Assembly: GCA_903930805.1 (NCBI GenBank)
Contig: CAIYZZ010000465.1
Span: forward strand, 1 to 9,674
Length of the DNA: 9,674 nucleotides
DNA from: an uncultured Rhodocyclaceae bacterium
GTDB lineage: Bacteria > Pseudomonadota > Gammaproteobacteria > Burkholderiales > Rhodocyclaceae
Reading direction: 5' to 3'
The notes beneath the pieces are model-generated. The model was not told the origin of the DNA. It saw only the letters and a program-made list of their open reading frames with translations, and did no database searches. Of this stretch, positions 1 through 5,826 are shown piece by piece. The number at the start of each line of letters is the position of its first letter. Position 1 is the first letter of the stretch. A program made the position numbers and the translations under genes.

Positions 1-323
1 GCCTCGTTTGCCCCGCCAATGATTGCTTCATACGGAATATCACTGGTGACGGCCAGTGATGCAGAGGGAACATTGGCCACTTGGGCCTCTTGCGCACAGG
101 CGCCAAGGATCGTCTGTGCCTGTTGGTCAGCCATTTCGGCGAATTTTTCCGGTGTAGTTGGATCAATGAGCGCGCCTTCACCGTAAAAAGCCACCGGGTA
201 TTCTGGTTTGGCATAGAAGAAGGTGATGTGCGCACTGACTTCGTGAGCGAAGCAGACGGCACGTTTGACGGTTTCGGTGGAAAGTTGTGAGCCATCGGTT
301 GGAACGAGAATATGCTTGAACAT
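1..323 (-). CDS. Universal stress protein (UspA family), C-terminus off the left edge
   Basis: Reading leftward from 323, the protein begins MFKHILVPTDGS, the classic first beta-strand and loop of the UspA fold, followed by a helix of the form STETVKRAVCFAHE. About 107 codons are inside the window and no stop is reached. The glycine-rich nucleotide-binding loop (G-x2-G-x9-G-S/T) found near the end of ATP-binding members would lie outside, so ATP binding cannot be judged. A GGGAGAG ribosome binding site sits just upstream of the start on the minus strand (about 331-337). The family consists of small cytoplasmic stress proteins; in facultative anaerobes several are induced by oxygen limitation. 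It is divergent from phaC, sharing a 169-bp intergenic region that contains an FNR-type site. That site is too close to this start to be a normal class II activator of this gene, so it may instead affect it as a repressor or not at all. Confidence 0.93.
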   Translation of the reverse strand, partial: MFKHILVPTDGSQLSTETVKRAVCFAHEVSAHITFFYAKPEYPVAFYGEGALIDPTTPEKFAEMADQQAQTILGACAQEAQVANVPSASLAVTSDIPYEAIIGGANE

Positions 324-357
324 TGCTGCTCTCCCTTTGTCGTTGCGGGTGCGGTGA

Positions 358-371
358 TTGACACAGATCAA
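358..371 (+). promoter_or_regulatory. FNR/DNR-type box upstream of phaC, with -10-like element
   Basis: The site reads TTGACACAGATCAA, a 9-of-10 match to the FNR half-sites TTGAT-N4-ATCAA. On the phaC strand a -10-like hexamer CACAAT lies at 393-398, so the box centre (364.5) would sit near -41 of a start around 405, the class II activation geometry. This would give phaC a leader of about 88 nt. Towards the leftward usp gene the geometry does not work: the centre is only about 42 nt from the start codon and the ribosome binding site lies between. FNR, DNR or another family member could bind; the sequence does not tell which. Confidence 0.7.
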
Positions 372-492
372 CACGTTAAATGCTGCTCTTGTCACAATCA
401 TAGCCTATTCCGACACTTGGTTTGCCGCGCCGTGGCGGCGGTCGGGATCGCTGATGAAGGCGGGTCACGCAAACTCGCAAGGGAGATGGATC

Positions 493-2226
493 ATGACTAT
501 AAGCAAGCATACGATGGCCGCATTGACGCCGCAACATACTTTCCGTGCGATGCACGAGGCGGTAGAAGCCAATGTTGACCCGATGGGCATGACCGTGCCA
601 CTGTTGCATGCCCAACTGGCATGGGCGACTCATCCGCAGGAACTGGCTGAGGCTGCGTCCGAATTTTCGACGCGCATGCTGGCGCTGCAATGGCATTCCT
701 GGCAGCGCATGCTCGGTCTGGCGAGCGAAGATGTCGAGTTGGCCAATCCAGATGACACGCGCTTTGCCGATCCGGTGTGGAAGGAATCAGCGACCTGGGA
801 CGTCGCCAAAGAGTGGTATCTGATGACCACGCACCATATTCAGGACATGCTCTTCAAGTCGCCCGGCATGTCGAACCGTGATCGCCGTCGCGCTGCATTC
901 TGGTGGCGCGAATGGCTCAACGCGATGGCACCGACCAATTTCCTGTTGACCAACCCGATAGCGATGAAGAAGGCCGTAGAAAGCAACGGCGAAAGTCTGA
1001 TGCGTGGCATGAAAATCTTCATTGACGACTTGCAGGCCGGTAATATCCGCATGACGCGGCCTGACGACTTCAAGGTCGGTACGAACCTCGCCACCACGCC
1101 CGGCAAGGTAGTGCTGCAAAACCGTTTGCTGGAGGTGATTCATTACACGCCGACCGCTACTGAAACCTATCGCACGCCGATTCTCATCGTTACGCCGTGG
1201 ATCAACAAGTTCTACATCCTCGACCTGACGCCCAAGAAGAGCATCATCAAGTTTCTGCTCGGGCAGGGCTTCGATGTCTATATCACCAGCTGGAAAAATC
1301 CGGATGCCTCGATGGCTGACGTGGGTTTCGACGACTATTTGACCGAGGGTATCGGTGCCGCGATTGAAGCGGTGCGCAGCGTCTCGAAAAGCGACAAGGT
1401 ACATGCGGCGGGCTACTGCATCGGTGGGGCGGCGCTGGCAGCCTATATGGCTTGGGCAAACCGGAAATATGCGGCCAAGGATGTGCCGGTGGCGAGCGCA
1501 ACCTTTTTCACCACGTTGGTTGATTACCACAAACCGGGTGACATCGAGGTTTTCCTCGACGAAGGCAGCTTCCATTTCCTGTCGCGCAAGATGGAGGAGA
1601 AAGGCTTCCTCGATGGCAAGGAGATGGCTGCGGCCTTCCGCCTGTTGCGCTCGAATCCGCTGATCTGGCATTACGTCGTGCATGGCTACCTCTATGGCGA
1701 GGCACCGCCGCCTTTCGACGTGCTGTTCTGGAACATGGACACCACGCGCATGCCGGCCAAAATGCACACTTGGTATCTGCGCAATCTCTATCTCGACAAC
1801 AAGTTGATCAAGAAGGATGCGCTGGAGGTCGCTGGCCAGCCGATCGACCTGACCCGTATCACGCAGCCGGTGTATTCGGTATCGGCGGCGGATGATCATA
1901 TCGCGCCGTGGAAGCAGACCTTCCGGCTGCACAATCTGGTATCCGGGCCAAAGCGCAATGTGTTGTCCAGTTCCGGCCACATTTTGGGCATTGTCAATCC
2001 GGTGGTCAATCCGCCCAAGCGCGAATACTGGGTGGGTAGTGCCGAGCGCCATGACAGTCCTGAAGAGTGGCAGGAGCGCGCCGAACACTGCGCCGGTAGC
2101 TGGTGGGAAGACTGGATGCGCTGGATCAAGCCGCAATCGGGCGCCTTGGGCAAGCCGCAGGCCATGGCCAATAAAGCCTACCCGGCTAAAGCAGATGCTC
2201 CCGGAACCTACGTGCTTGAGAGTTAA
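493..2226 (+). CDS. phaC: Class I polyhydroxyalkanoate synthase
   Basis: A 577-residue polymerase of hydroxyacyl-CoA monomers into PHA storage granules; it acts at the granule surface. The lipase-like box reads GYCIGG with the nucleophile at Cys309. The other catalytic residues are Asp468 (in DDHIAP) and His496 (in SSGHILGIVN). The spacing Cys-Asp 159 and Cys-His 187 closely matches Cys319/Asp480/His508 of the Cupriavidus necator enzyme. The N-terminal PhaC_N region lies before the alpha/beta hydrolase core, and PLIWHYVVHGYLYG and WNMDTTRMPAKMH are typical synthase segments. The length fits class I, which needs no PhaE or PhaR partner. The start at 493 is chosen for the AAGGGAGA ribosome binding site at 479-486; an open extension back to 358 overlaps the regulatory box and is not synthase-like. 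No phaA or phaB is present, so monomer supply is encoded elsewhere. An FNR-type box upstream suggests oxygen-linked expression. The substrate is probably short-chain (3-hydroxybutyrate), inferred from class only. Confidence 0.97.
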   Translation: MTISKHTMAALTPQHTFRAMHEAVEANVDPMGMTVPLLHAQLAWATHPQELAEAASEFSTRMLALQWHSWQRMLGLASEDVELANPDDTRFADPVWKESATWDVAKEWYLMTTHHIQDMLFKSPGMSNRDRRRAAFWWREWLNAMAPTNFLLTNPIAMKKAVESNGESLMRGMKIFIDDLQAGNIRMTRPDDFKVGTNLATTPGKVVLQNRLLEVIHYTPTATETYRTPILIVTPWINKFYILDLTPKKSIIKFLLGQGFDVYITSWKNPDASMADVGFDDYLTEGIGAAIEAVRSVSKSDKVHAAGYCIGGAALAAYMAWANRKYAAKDVPVASATFFTTLVDYHKPGDIEVFLDEGSFHFLSRKMEEKGFLDGKEMAAAFRLLRSNPLIWHYVVHGYLYGEAPPPFDVLFWNMDTTRMPAKMHTWYLRNLYLDNKLIKKDALEVAGQPIDLTRITQPVYSVSAADDHIAPWKQTFRLHNLVSGPKRNVLSSSGHILGIVNPVVNPPKREYWVGSAERHDSPEEWQERAEHCAGSWWEDWMRWIKPQSGALGKPQAMANKAYPAKADAPGTYVLES

Positions 2227-2251
2227 AAAGTCGGCGCTGGCGGGACGGCAA
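2225..2251 (+). repeat. 27-bp direct repeat, copy 1 (after phaC)
   Basis: This stretch starts in the phaC stop codon and matches 7933-7959 at 26 of 27 bases (only 2234 G versus 7942 A differs), in the same orientation. The other copy is inside the sirB-like coding sequence, where it encodes KKSTLAGRQ; here the same frame would read KKSALAGRQ but has no gene. Similarity ends sharply on both sides. A match this long is not expected by chance in a window of this size. It may be a scar or remnant of a sirB-like sequence, or a member of a dispersed repeat. Confidence 0.75.
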
Positions 2252-2277
2252 GGCCGGCATCGGCTATCATTGTCGCC

Positions 2278-2283
2278 TATAAC
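2278..2283 (+). promoter_or_regulatory. Possible weak -10 element before the nitronate monooxygenase-like gene
   Basis: TATAAC matches the sigma-70 -10 consensus at five of six positions and lies 53 bases before the start codon in the 109-bp gap after phaC. I see no convincing -35 hexamer 16-18 bases upstream and no strong terminator hairpin in the gap, so the gene may instead be read through from phaC. Confidence 0.25.
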
Positions 2284-2335
2284 TTAGGCCGCAGTTCGGC
2301 GGAGGAGCCGGCGAACGCGGTCACGGAAAGCGACA

Positions 2336-3598
2336 ATGAAATGTGTTGACGACTTCCGCCTGCGCTTGGGCAACCACGAGTTGGTGCCTATTGTTATTGG
2401 CGGCATGGGTGTGGATATCTCGACTGCCGAACTGGCACTTGAGGCGGCGCGTCTGGGTGGAGTTGGCCATATCTCCGATGCGATGGTACCGACGGTAGCT
2501 GATCGGCGCTTCAAGACGCATTTCGTCAAAGATAAACTCAAACAATACAAATACAACGTCGCCAATGAAGACAAGAAGGACGTGCAGTTCGACCTTGCGA
2601 TTCTGGCCGAGGCGACGCAACTGCATGTTGGCCGCACCATGGAGGCGAAGCGCGGCAGCGGTCTGATCCTTGTCAATTGCATGGAAAAGCTGACGATGAA
2701 CGCCCCCAAGGAAACGCTGCGCGTGCGTATGCGTGCGGCGCTCGATGCCGGTATCGACGGCATTACGCTGGCGGCCGGCCTGCATCTGGGATCATTTGCA
2801 CTCATCGAGGATCATCCGCGCTTTCGCGATGCCAAGCTGGGCATCATCGTTTCATCGCTGCGCGCCTTGCAACTTTTCTTGAAGAAGAGCGCCCGCACCC
2901 AGCGTTTGCCGGATTATGTGGTCATCGAAGGGCCGCTGGCCGGAGGGCATCTCGGCTTTGGCATGGACTGGGCGCAATACGACCTGCGTACCATCGTCGC
3001 CGAGATTCGCGCCTGGCTGGCGACCGAGCAACTCGACATCCCGCTGATCCCTGCCGGCGGCATCTTCACCGGTGGTGATGCCGTGGATTTCCTCGAGCAG
3101 GGCGCTGCTGCTGTTCAGGTTGCGACCCGTTTCACCGTCGCCAAAGAGTGCGGGCTGCCCAACGATGTCAAGCAGGAATACTTCAAGGCCAGCGAGGACG
3201 ATATCGAAGTGAATGGTATTTCGCCCACCGGCTATCCAATGCGCATGCTGAAGAACAGTCCGGCCATCGGCGACGGCATTCGCCCCAATTGCGAGGCCTA
3301 CGGTTATATCCTCGACGCTAATGGCAACTGCCAGTACATCCAAGCATACAACCGCGAGCTTGCCATGCATCCAGGCGAAAAGAAAATCAAAGTCTGGGAC
3401 AAGACCTGCCTGTGTACGCAGATGCGAAATTTTGAGCTCTGGACCTGCGGCCACTACACCTACCGTCTCAAAGACACCACGCGTTCCTGTGCCGATGGCA
3501 GTTACATCCTGTTGACGGCGGAGCACATATTCGACGATTATCGTTACAGCAAAGGCAGCGTGATCGCGTTGCCCGCTGCGACAGAAACCGCGCCCTGA
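2336..3598 (+). CDS. Nitronate monooxygenase-like FMN oxidoreductase with cysteine-rich C-terminal tail
   Basis: A 420-residue TIM-barrel flavoprotein of the 2-nitropropane dioxygenase / nitronate monooxygenase family, which also includes FabK-like enoyl reductases. The N-terminal strand has IGGMGVDIST (about residues 21-30). The AGGHLGF motif at 202-208 carries the family histidine near the flavin. The phosphate-binding segment PAGGIFTGG...QVATRF spans about 239-266. From about residue 310 there is an extension of roughly 110 residues that is not part of the barrel. It contains Cys319, Cys332, Cys358, Cys360 (a CLC pair), Cys371 and Cys385, suggesting a metal or Fe-S site. Typical family members end much earlier. 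The start at 2336 has GGAAAG at 2325-2330. The substrate is unknown; nitronate detoxification, an enoyl-thioester reductase role, or a dedicated redox role with the neighbouring signalling genes are all possible. It lies 109 bp after phaC and 38 bp before the chemoreceptor-like gene on the same strand. Confidence 0.9.
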   Translation: MKCVDDFRLRLGNHELVPIVIGGMGVDISTAELALEAARLGGVGHISDAMVPTVADRRFKTHFVKDKLKQYKYNVANEDKKDVQFDLAILAEATQLHVGRTMEAKRGSGLILVNCMEKLTMNAPKETLRVRMRAALDAGIDGITLAAGLHLGSFALIEDHPRFRDAKLGIIVSSLRALQLFLKKSARTQRLPDYVVIEGPLAGGHLGFGMDWAQYDLRTIVAEIRAWLATEQLDIPLIPAGGIFTGGDAVDFLEQGAAAVQVATRFTVAKECGLPNDVKQEYFKASEDDIEVNGISPTGYPMRMLKNSPAIGDGIRPNCEAYGYILDANGNCQYIQAYNRELAMHPGEKKIKVWDKTCLCTQMRNFELWTCGHYTYRLKDTTRSCADGSYILLTAEHIFDDYRYSKGSVIALPAATETAP

Positions 3599-3636
3599 AT
3601 GTTGGTTGCGCATTGGCGCGGCAGTGAGGAGATAAC

Positions 3637-4251
3637 ATGGCAACCATGACAGCAAATGTGACGCAAGATGCCGGGCGCGAATTGCGGCGCATCGTGCGCA
3701 CCAACGAAGAGATCAAGAGCGTGGTGGCGCGTGCCTTCAAGATCAACCTGATGGCGATGAACGCCATCTTTCTTGCCAAGCGTGCTGGTCAGTCGGCGCT
3801 GGGTTTTGGTGTGCTGTCGAATGAGTTGCGACGCTTTGCCATGGATCTGCAAAAACAGATGACGCTGTTGCGTGAGATGACCTATGGCAGCGTGGCGACG
3901 GTGACCGCGCTGGTCAAGCAGGCGCGTATGAACCGCGTACTCGAGCGTGCCCGCAAGGAAACGACCGGTAAGGGCCGCGGTATCATCGACGAATTTTTGC
4001 GCAATCGCCACGGCCAGGCATACGCTCGCCACAGCGAACCAATTCGCGCACTTAATCGACGCCTCACGCAGATGATTGGTGACACCACGCAACTGGTCGA
4101 GCTGGGTAGCGTGCTGGCACGTTCGGCGAAAATCGAAGCGGCCTACGGCGGCCCATTTTCTGCCTCGCTGATGCAGGTTTCCAGCGATTTCGAGCGCACC
4201 ATTGGCGAAATCCAGCGCTCCCTTGAAAGTTTATCCAAGCAACAGGATTAA
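3637..4251 (+). CDS. Small soluble protein resembling a chemoreceptor (MCP) signalling tip
   Basis: A 204-residue, apparently all-helical cytoplasmic protein with no signal peptide, transmembrane segment or recognisable sensor domain. Residues about 27-68 contain IKSVVARAFKINLMAMNAIF, then LAKRAG and LGFGVLSNELRRFA. This aligns by eye with the chemoreceptor hairpin tip (I..IA.QTNLLALNAAIEAARAGE.GRGFAVVA.EVR.LA). The Asn, the Arg-Ala-Gly (R49-A50-G51) and the GF-V...E-R core are kept. The usual Glu of IEAARAGE is replaced (FLAKRAGQ) and the second Glu is Gln. Only about 26 residues precede the tip, so it cannot form a full antiparallel receptor hairpin. Further helices follow, with TTQLVELGSVLARSAKIEAA at about 150-169. 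TGAGGAGA at 3625-3632 is a strong ribosome binding site. The stop is 3 bp before the ODP-like gene, so the two are probably coupled. Alternatives are an unrelated helical adaptor or a phasin-like protein, given phaC nearby. The homology is inferred from motif reading, not a search. Confidence 0.65.
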   Translation: MATMTANVTQDAGRELRRIVRTNEEIKSVVARAFKINLMAMNAIFLAKRAGQSALGFGVLSNELRRFAMDLQKQMTLLREMTYGSVATVTALVKQARMNRVLERARKETTGKGRGIIDEFLRNRHGQAYARHSEPIRALNRRLTQMIGDTTQLVELGSVLARSAKIEAAYGGPFSASLMQVSSDFERTIGEIQRSLESLSKQQD

Positions 4252-4254
4252 CCC

Positions 4255-4995
4255 ATGAAAACTGCCCGCGTTATTTATGAAGATGGTGGCCACAAATGGA
4301 TTGCACTGGTCCGCGATCCGAACCGTCCGGAGTACCTGGTTGATACCAACGAATATCTGGTGATCGATGGCGACGATGCGATTCTGCTCGATCCGGGCGG
4401 CAACGAGATATTTCCCGCCGTATTTTCTGCGCTCTCCGCAGAATTCGACCCACGCAAGATCACCAAGCTGTTTGCCAGCCACCAGGATCCTGACATTATT
4501 TCTTCCCTGTCGCTCTGGCTTGAGTTCAACCCCCAGGTCAAGTGCTATATCAGTTGGCTGTGGACGAGTTTCGTTCCCCACTTTGGCGGCAATCAGGAGA
4601 CATTCATTCCGATTGCGGACGGAGGCTGCGACATCATGGTCGGTAGCCAGCGCCTGCAAGCCATCCCGGCGCATTACCTGCATTCCTCGGGCAATTTCAA
4701 CCTGTATGACCCGAAAGCGAAGATTCTGTTCTCCGGCGACGTTGGCGCGGCTTTGTTGCCACCCGGCGAAGACTCCCTGTTCGTCGAGGATTTCGATCGC
4801 CACATCCGTTATGCCGAGGGTTTCCACCGGCGCTGGATGGGCTCGGAGAAGGCCAAGCGTGACTGGTGCAACCGCGTCAGCCAGCTTGATATCGAGATGA
4901 TGTGCCCGCAACACGGCGCCATCTACAAGGGCGAGCAGGTGAAGCGCTTCATCGACTGGTTTGCGCATCTCGAGGTTGGCGTGATCAAGGGGTGA
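4255..4995 (+). CDS. ODP-like stand-alone diiron metallo-beta-lactamase-fold protein (flavodiiron relative)
   Basis: A 246-residue protein matching the diiron domain of flavodiiron proteins but without their C-terminal flavodoxin domain. Candidate iron ligands in order are His76, Asp78 and Asp80 (in SHQDPD), His143 (in YLHSSGNF), Asp162 (in LFSGDVGAA) and His220 (in CPQHGAIY). Flavodiiron proteins have H-x-E-x-D-H for the first motif; here the last His is Ile81 and the Glu is Asp. The HxDxD variant is what I recall for oxygen-binding diiron proteins (ODP), an oxygen/iron sensor linked to chemotaxis in Treponema denticola. With no FMN domain the protein is unlikely to be an efficient oxygen or NO reductase by itself and more likely binds oxygen or NO, or receives electrons from a separate partner. 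The start has CAGGA at 4243-4247 inside the end of the preceding gene, implying translational coupling to the chemoreceptor-like protein. Beta-lactamase activity is not implied. The family is confident; the sensing role is inferred. Confidence 0.87.
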   Translation: MKTARVIYEDGGHKWIALVRDPNRPEYLVDTNEYLVIDGDDAILLDPGGNEIFPAVFSALSAEFDPRKITKLFASHQDPDIISSLSLWLEFNPQVKCYISWLWTSFVPHFGGNQETFIPIADGGCDIMVGSQRLQAIPAHYLHSSGNFNLYDPKAKILFSGDVGAALLPPGEDSLFVEDFDRHIRYAEGFHRRWMGSEKAKRDWCNRVSQLDIEMMCPQHGAIYKGEQVKRFIDWFAHLEVGVIKG

Positions 4996-5025
4996 CGTCG
5001 GCCCCGGGCGCGGCGGTAAAAATAT

Positions 5026-5036
5026 CTACGTCGTAG
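5026..5036. other. Short perfect inverted repeat in the odp-hemerythrin gap
   Basis: CTACG-T-CGTAG is a perfect 5-bp inverted repeat around a single base, lying just left of the FNR-type box at 5043-5056. It is too tight to be a terminator hairpin and has no T-run. It could be a half of an operator or simply chance; no known regulator consensus is recognised. Confidence 0.2.
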
Positions 5037-5042
5037 CGGAGT

Positions 5043-5056
5043 TTGACGCTTATCAA
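5043..5056 (+). promoter_or_regulatory. FNR/DNR-type box upstream of hemerythrin, with -10-like element
   Basis: The site reads TTGACGCTTATCAA, 9 of 10 against TTGAT-N4-ATCAA. A -10-like hexamer GAGAAT lies at 5079-5084, exactly the distance expected if the box centre (5049.5) is at -41.5 of a start near 5091. This would initiate a separate transcript for hemerythrin, DUF2249 and the membrane protein, with a leader of about 29 nt to the ATG at 5120. DNR is encoded at the far end of the same gene group and is a natural candidate regulator, though FNR would recognise the same sequence. Confidence 0.75.
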
Positions 5057-5119
5057 GGTTTGCACTGCGCGAGGGGCGGAGAATAGGCGCATCGCCTCGA
5101 TAGCGTGAAGCTGAAACGT

Positions 5120-5584
5120 ATGACTGCCTTGACTGAACCGCTGCACCTCCACCACAAGCACTGCGACGAACTGTTTGCCGATGCCGAGGCTGTCGTTGCC
5201 AGCAAGGATTGGGAATGCGCTCGACCTTTGGTTACCAGGTTCAGAGCCGAGTTGGAGGTGCATTTCCGCACTGAGGAGGAGGTGCTGTTCCCGGCCTTCG
5301 AAGCGGTTACGGGCATGGTGGGCGGTCCGACGCAGATGATGCGCTTCGAGCATGCGCAGATGCGCGATCTCATGGATCAGATGGCGGGTGCTATCACCGG
5401 GGGGGATGCCAACACCTTTGCCGGTGTGGCCGAGACACTGCTTATCTTCATGCAGCAGCACAACATGAAGGAGGAGAACATCCTCTACCCGGTGTGTGAT
5501 CGCAGCCTGGCCGCACAAATTGGTACGCTGGGGGTCACCTTGCGTGAAAGGCTGGAGGCGGCGGCGTGTCTGACGACGAAGTGA
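5120..5584 (+). CDS. Hemerythrin-like (HHE) diiron protein
   Basis: A 154-residue soluble four-helix protein that binds oxygen or NO at a non-heme diiron site. Counting from the ATG at 5120, the ligand pattern is present in order: a His cluster in the first helix (HLHHKHC, 9-15), HFRTEEEVLFP with His48 and Glu52, FEHAQMR with His78, and HNMKEENILYP with His114 and Glu118. A GTG at 5105, 15 bases upstream in frame, is an alternative start; the ATG is preferred because the predicted promoter leaves it a normal leader, but neither has a strong ribosome binding site. The family includes oxygen-carrying and NO-handling proteins and domains linked to denitrification and Fe-S repair. The last codons overlap the GTG start of the DUF2249 gene. 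It is preceded by an FNR/DNR-type box. The context, a second diiron protein upstream and a heme-type membrane protein downstream, favours a role in oxygen or NO buffering. Confidence 0.9.
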   Translation: MTALTEPLHLHHKHCDELFADAEAVVASKDWECARPLVTRFRAELEVHFRTEEEVLFPAFEAVTGMVGGPTQMMRFEHAQMRDLMDQMAGAITGGDANTFAGVAETLLIFMQQHNMKEENILYPVCDRSLAAQIGTLGVTLRERLEAAACLTTK

Positions 5585-5805
5585 ATGCCTCTCTTCTGGT
5601 AATCGACGGCCGCGATATGCAGCCGCCGGAGCCGCTCGAAAAGGCGCTTGCCGCACTTGACGACCTGCCCGCCGGCGGCGAATTGCTGATGTTGTTGTAC
5701 TGTCAGCCGCACCCTTTGTTCAATGTGTTGCGCAACAACGGATTTTCTTGGCAGGAAAATATCGCCGCCGACGGCACTCACGAAATCCGCATTCGCCGGG
5801 CCTGA
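5566..5805 (+). CDS. DUF2249 small protein (TusA/SirA-like fold)
   Basis: A 79-residue protein with the DUF2249 pattern: a first strand and loop LLVIDGRDMQPPEPLEKALA containing the PPEP motif, a central segment PAGGELLMLLYCQPHPLF, then GFSWQ and a terminal basic strand EIRIRRA. It starts with GTG at 5566, backed by GGAGG at 5554-5558, and overlaps the end of the hemerythrin gene by 19 bp, so the two are translationally coupled. DUF2249 domains frequently occur alone or fused to hemerythrin-like domains near denitrification and NO-response genes; the biochemical role is unknown. A single Cys (in LLYCQPHP) is visible but not in the CPxP position used by TusA for sulfur transfer, so sulfur carriage is not supported. 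Confidence 0.88.
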   Translation: MSDDEVNASLLVIDGRDMQPPEPLEKALAALDDLPAGGELLMLLYCQPHPLFNVLRNNGFSWQENIAADGTHEIRIRRA

Positions 5806-5826
5806 AACCGGCCAGCGGGTTCCGTC

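Noticed and set aside
358..492. N-terminal extension of phaC to 358
   Set aside because: It would begin within the FNR-type box, lacks family similarity, and the ATG at 493 has a good ribosome binding site.
787..2136. Long open frame of 449 codons on the minus strand opposite phaC
   Set aside because: It is the shadow of a clearly functional synthase gene, rich in His/Arg and without any recognisable domain or ribosome binding site.
2285..2311. GC-rich hairpin after phaC as a rho-independent terminator
   Set aside because: Only a 4-bp stem (CGGC...GCCG) with a 6-base loop and no following T-run.
4255..4995. Antibiotic-degrading metallo-beta-lactamase
   Set aside because: The ligand set is the diiron ODP/flavodiiron type, not the HxHxDH zinc motif, and there is no signal peptide.
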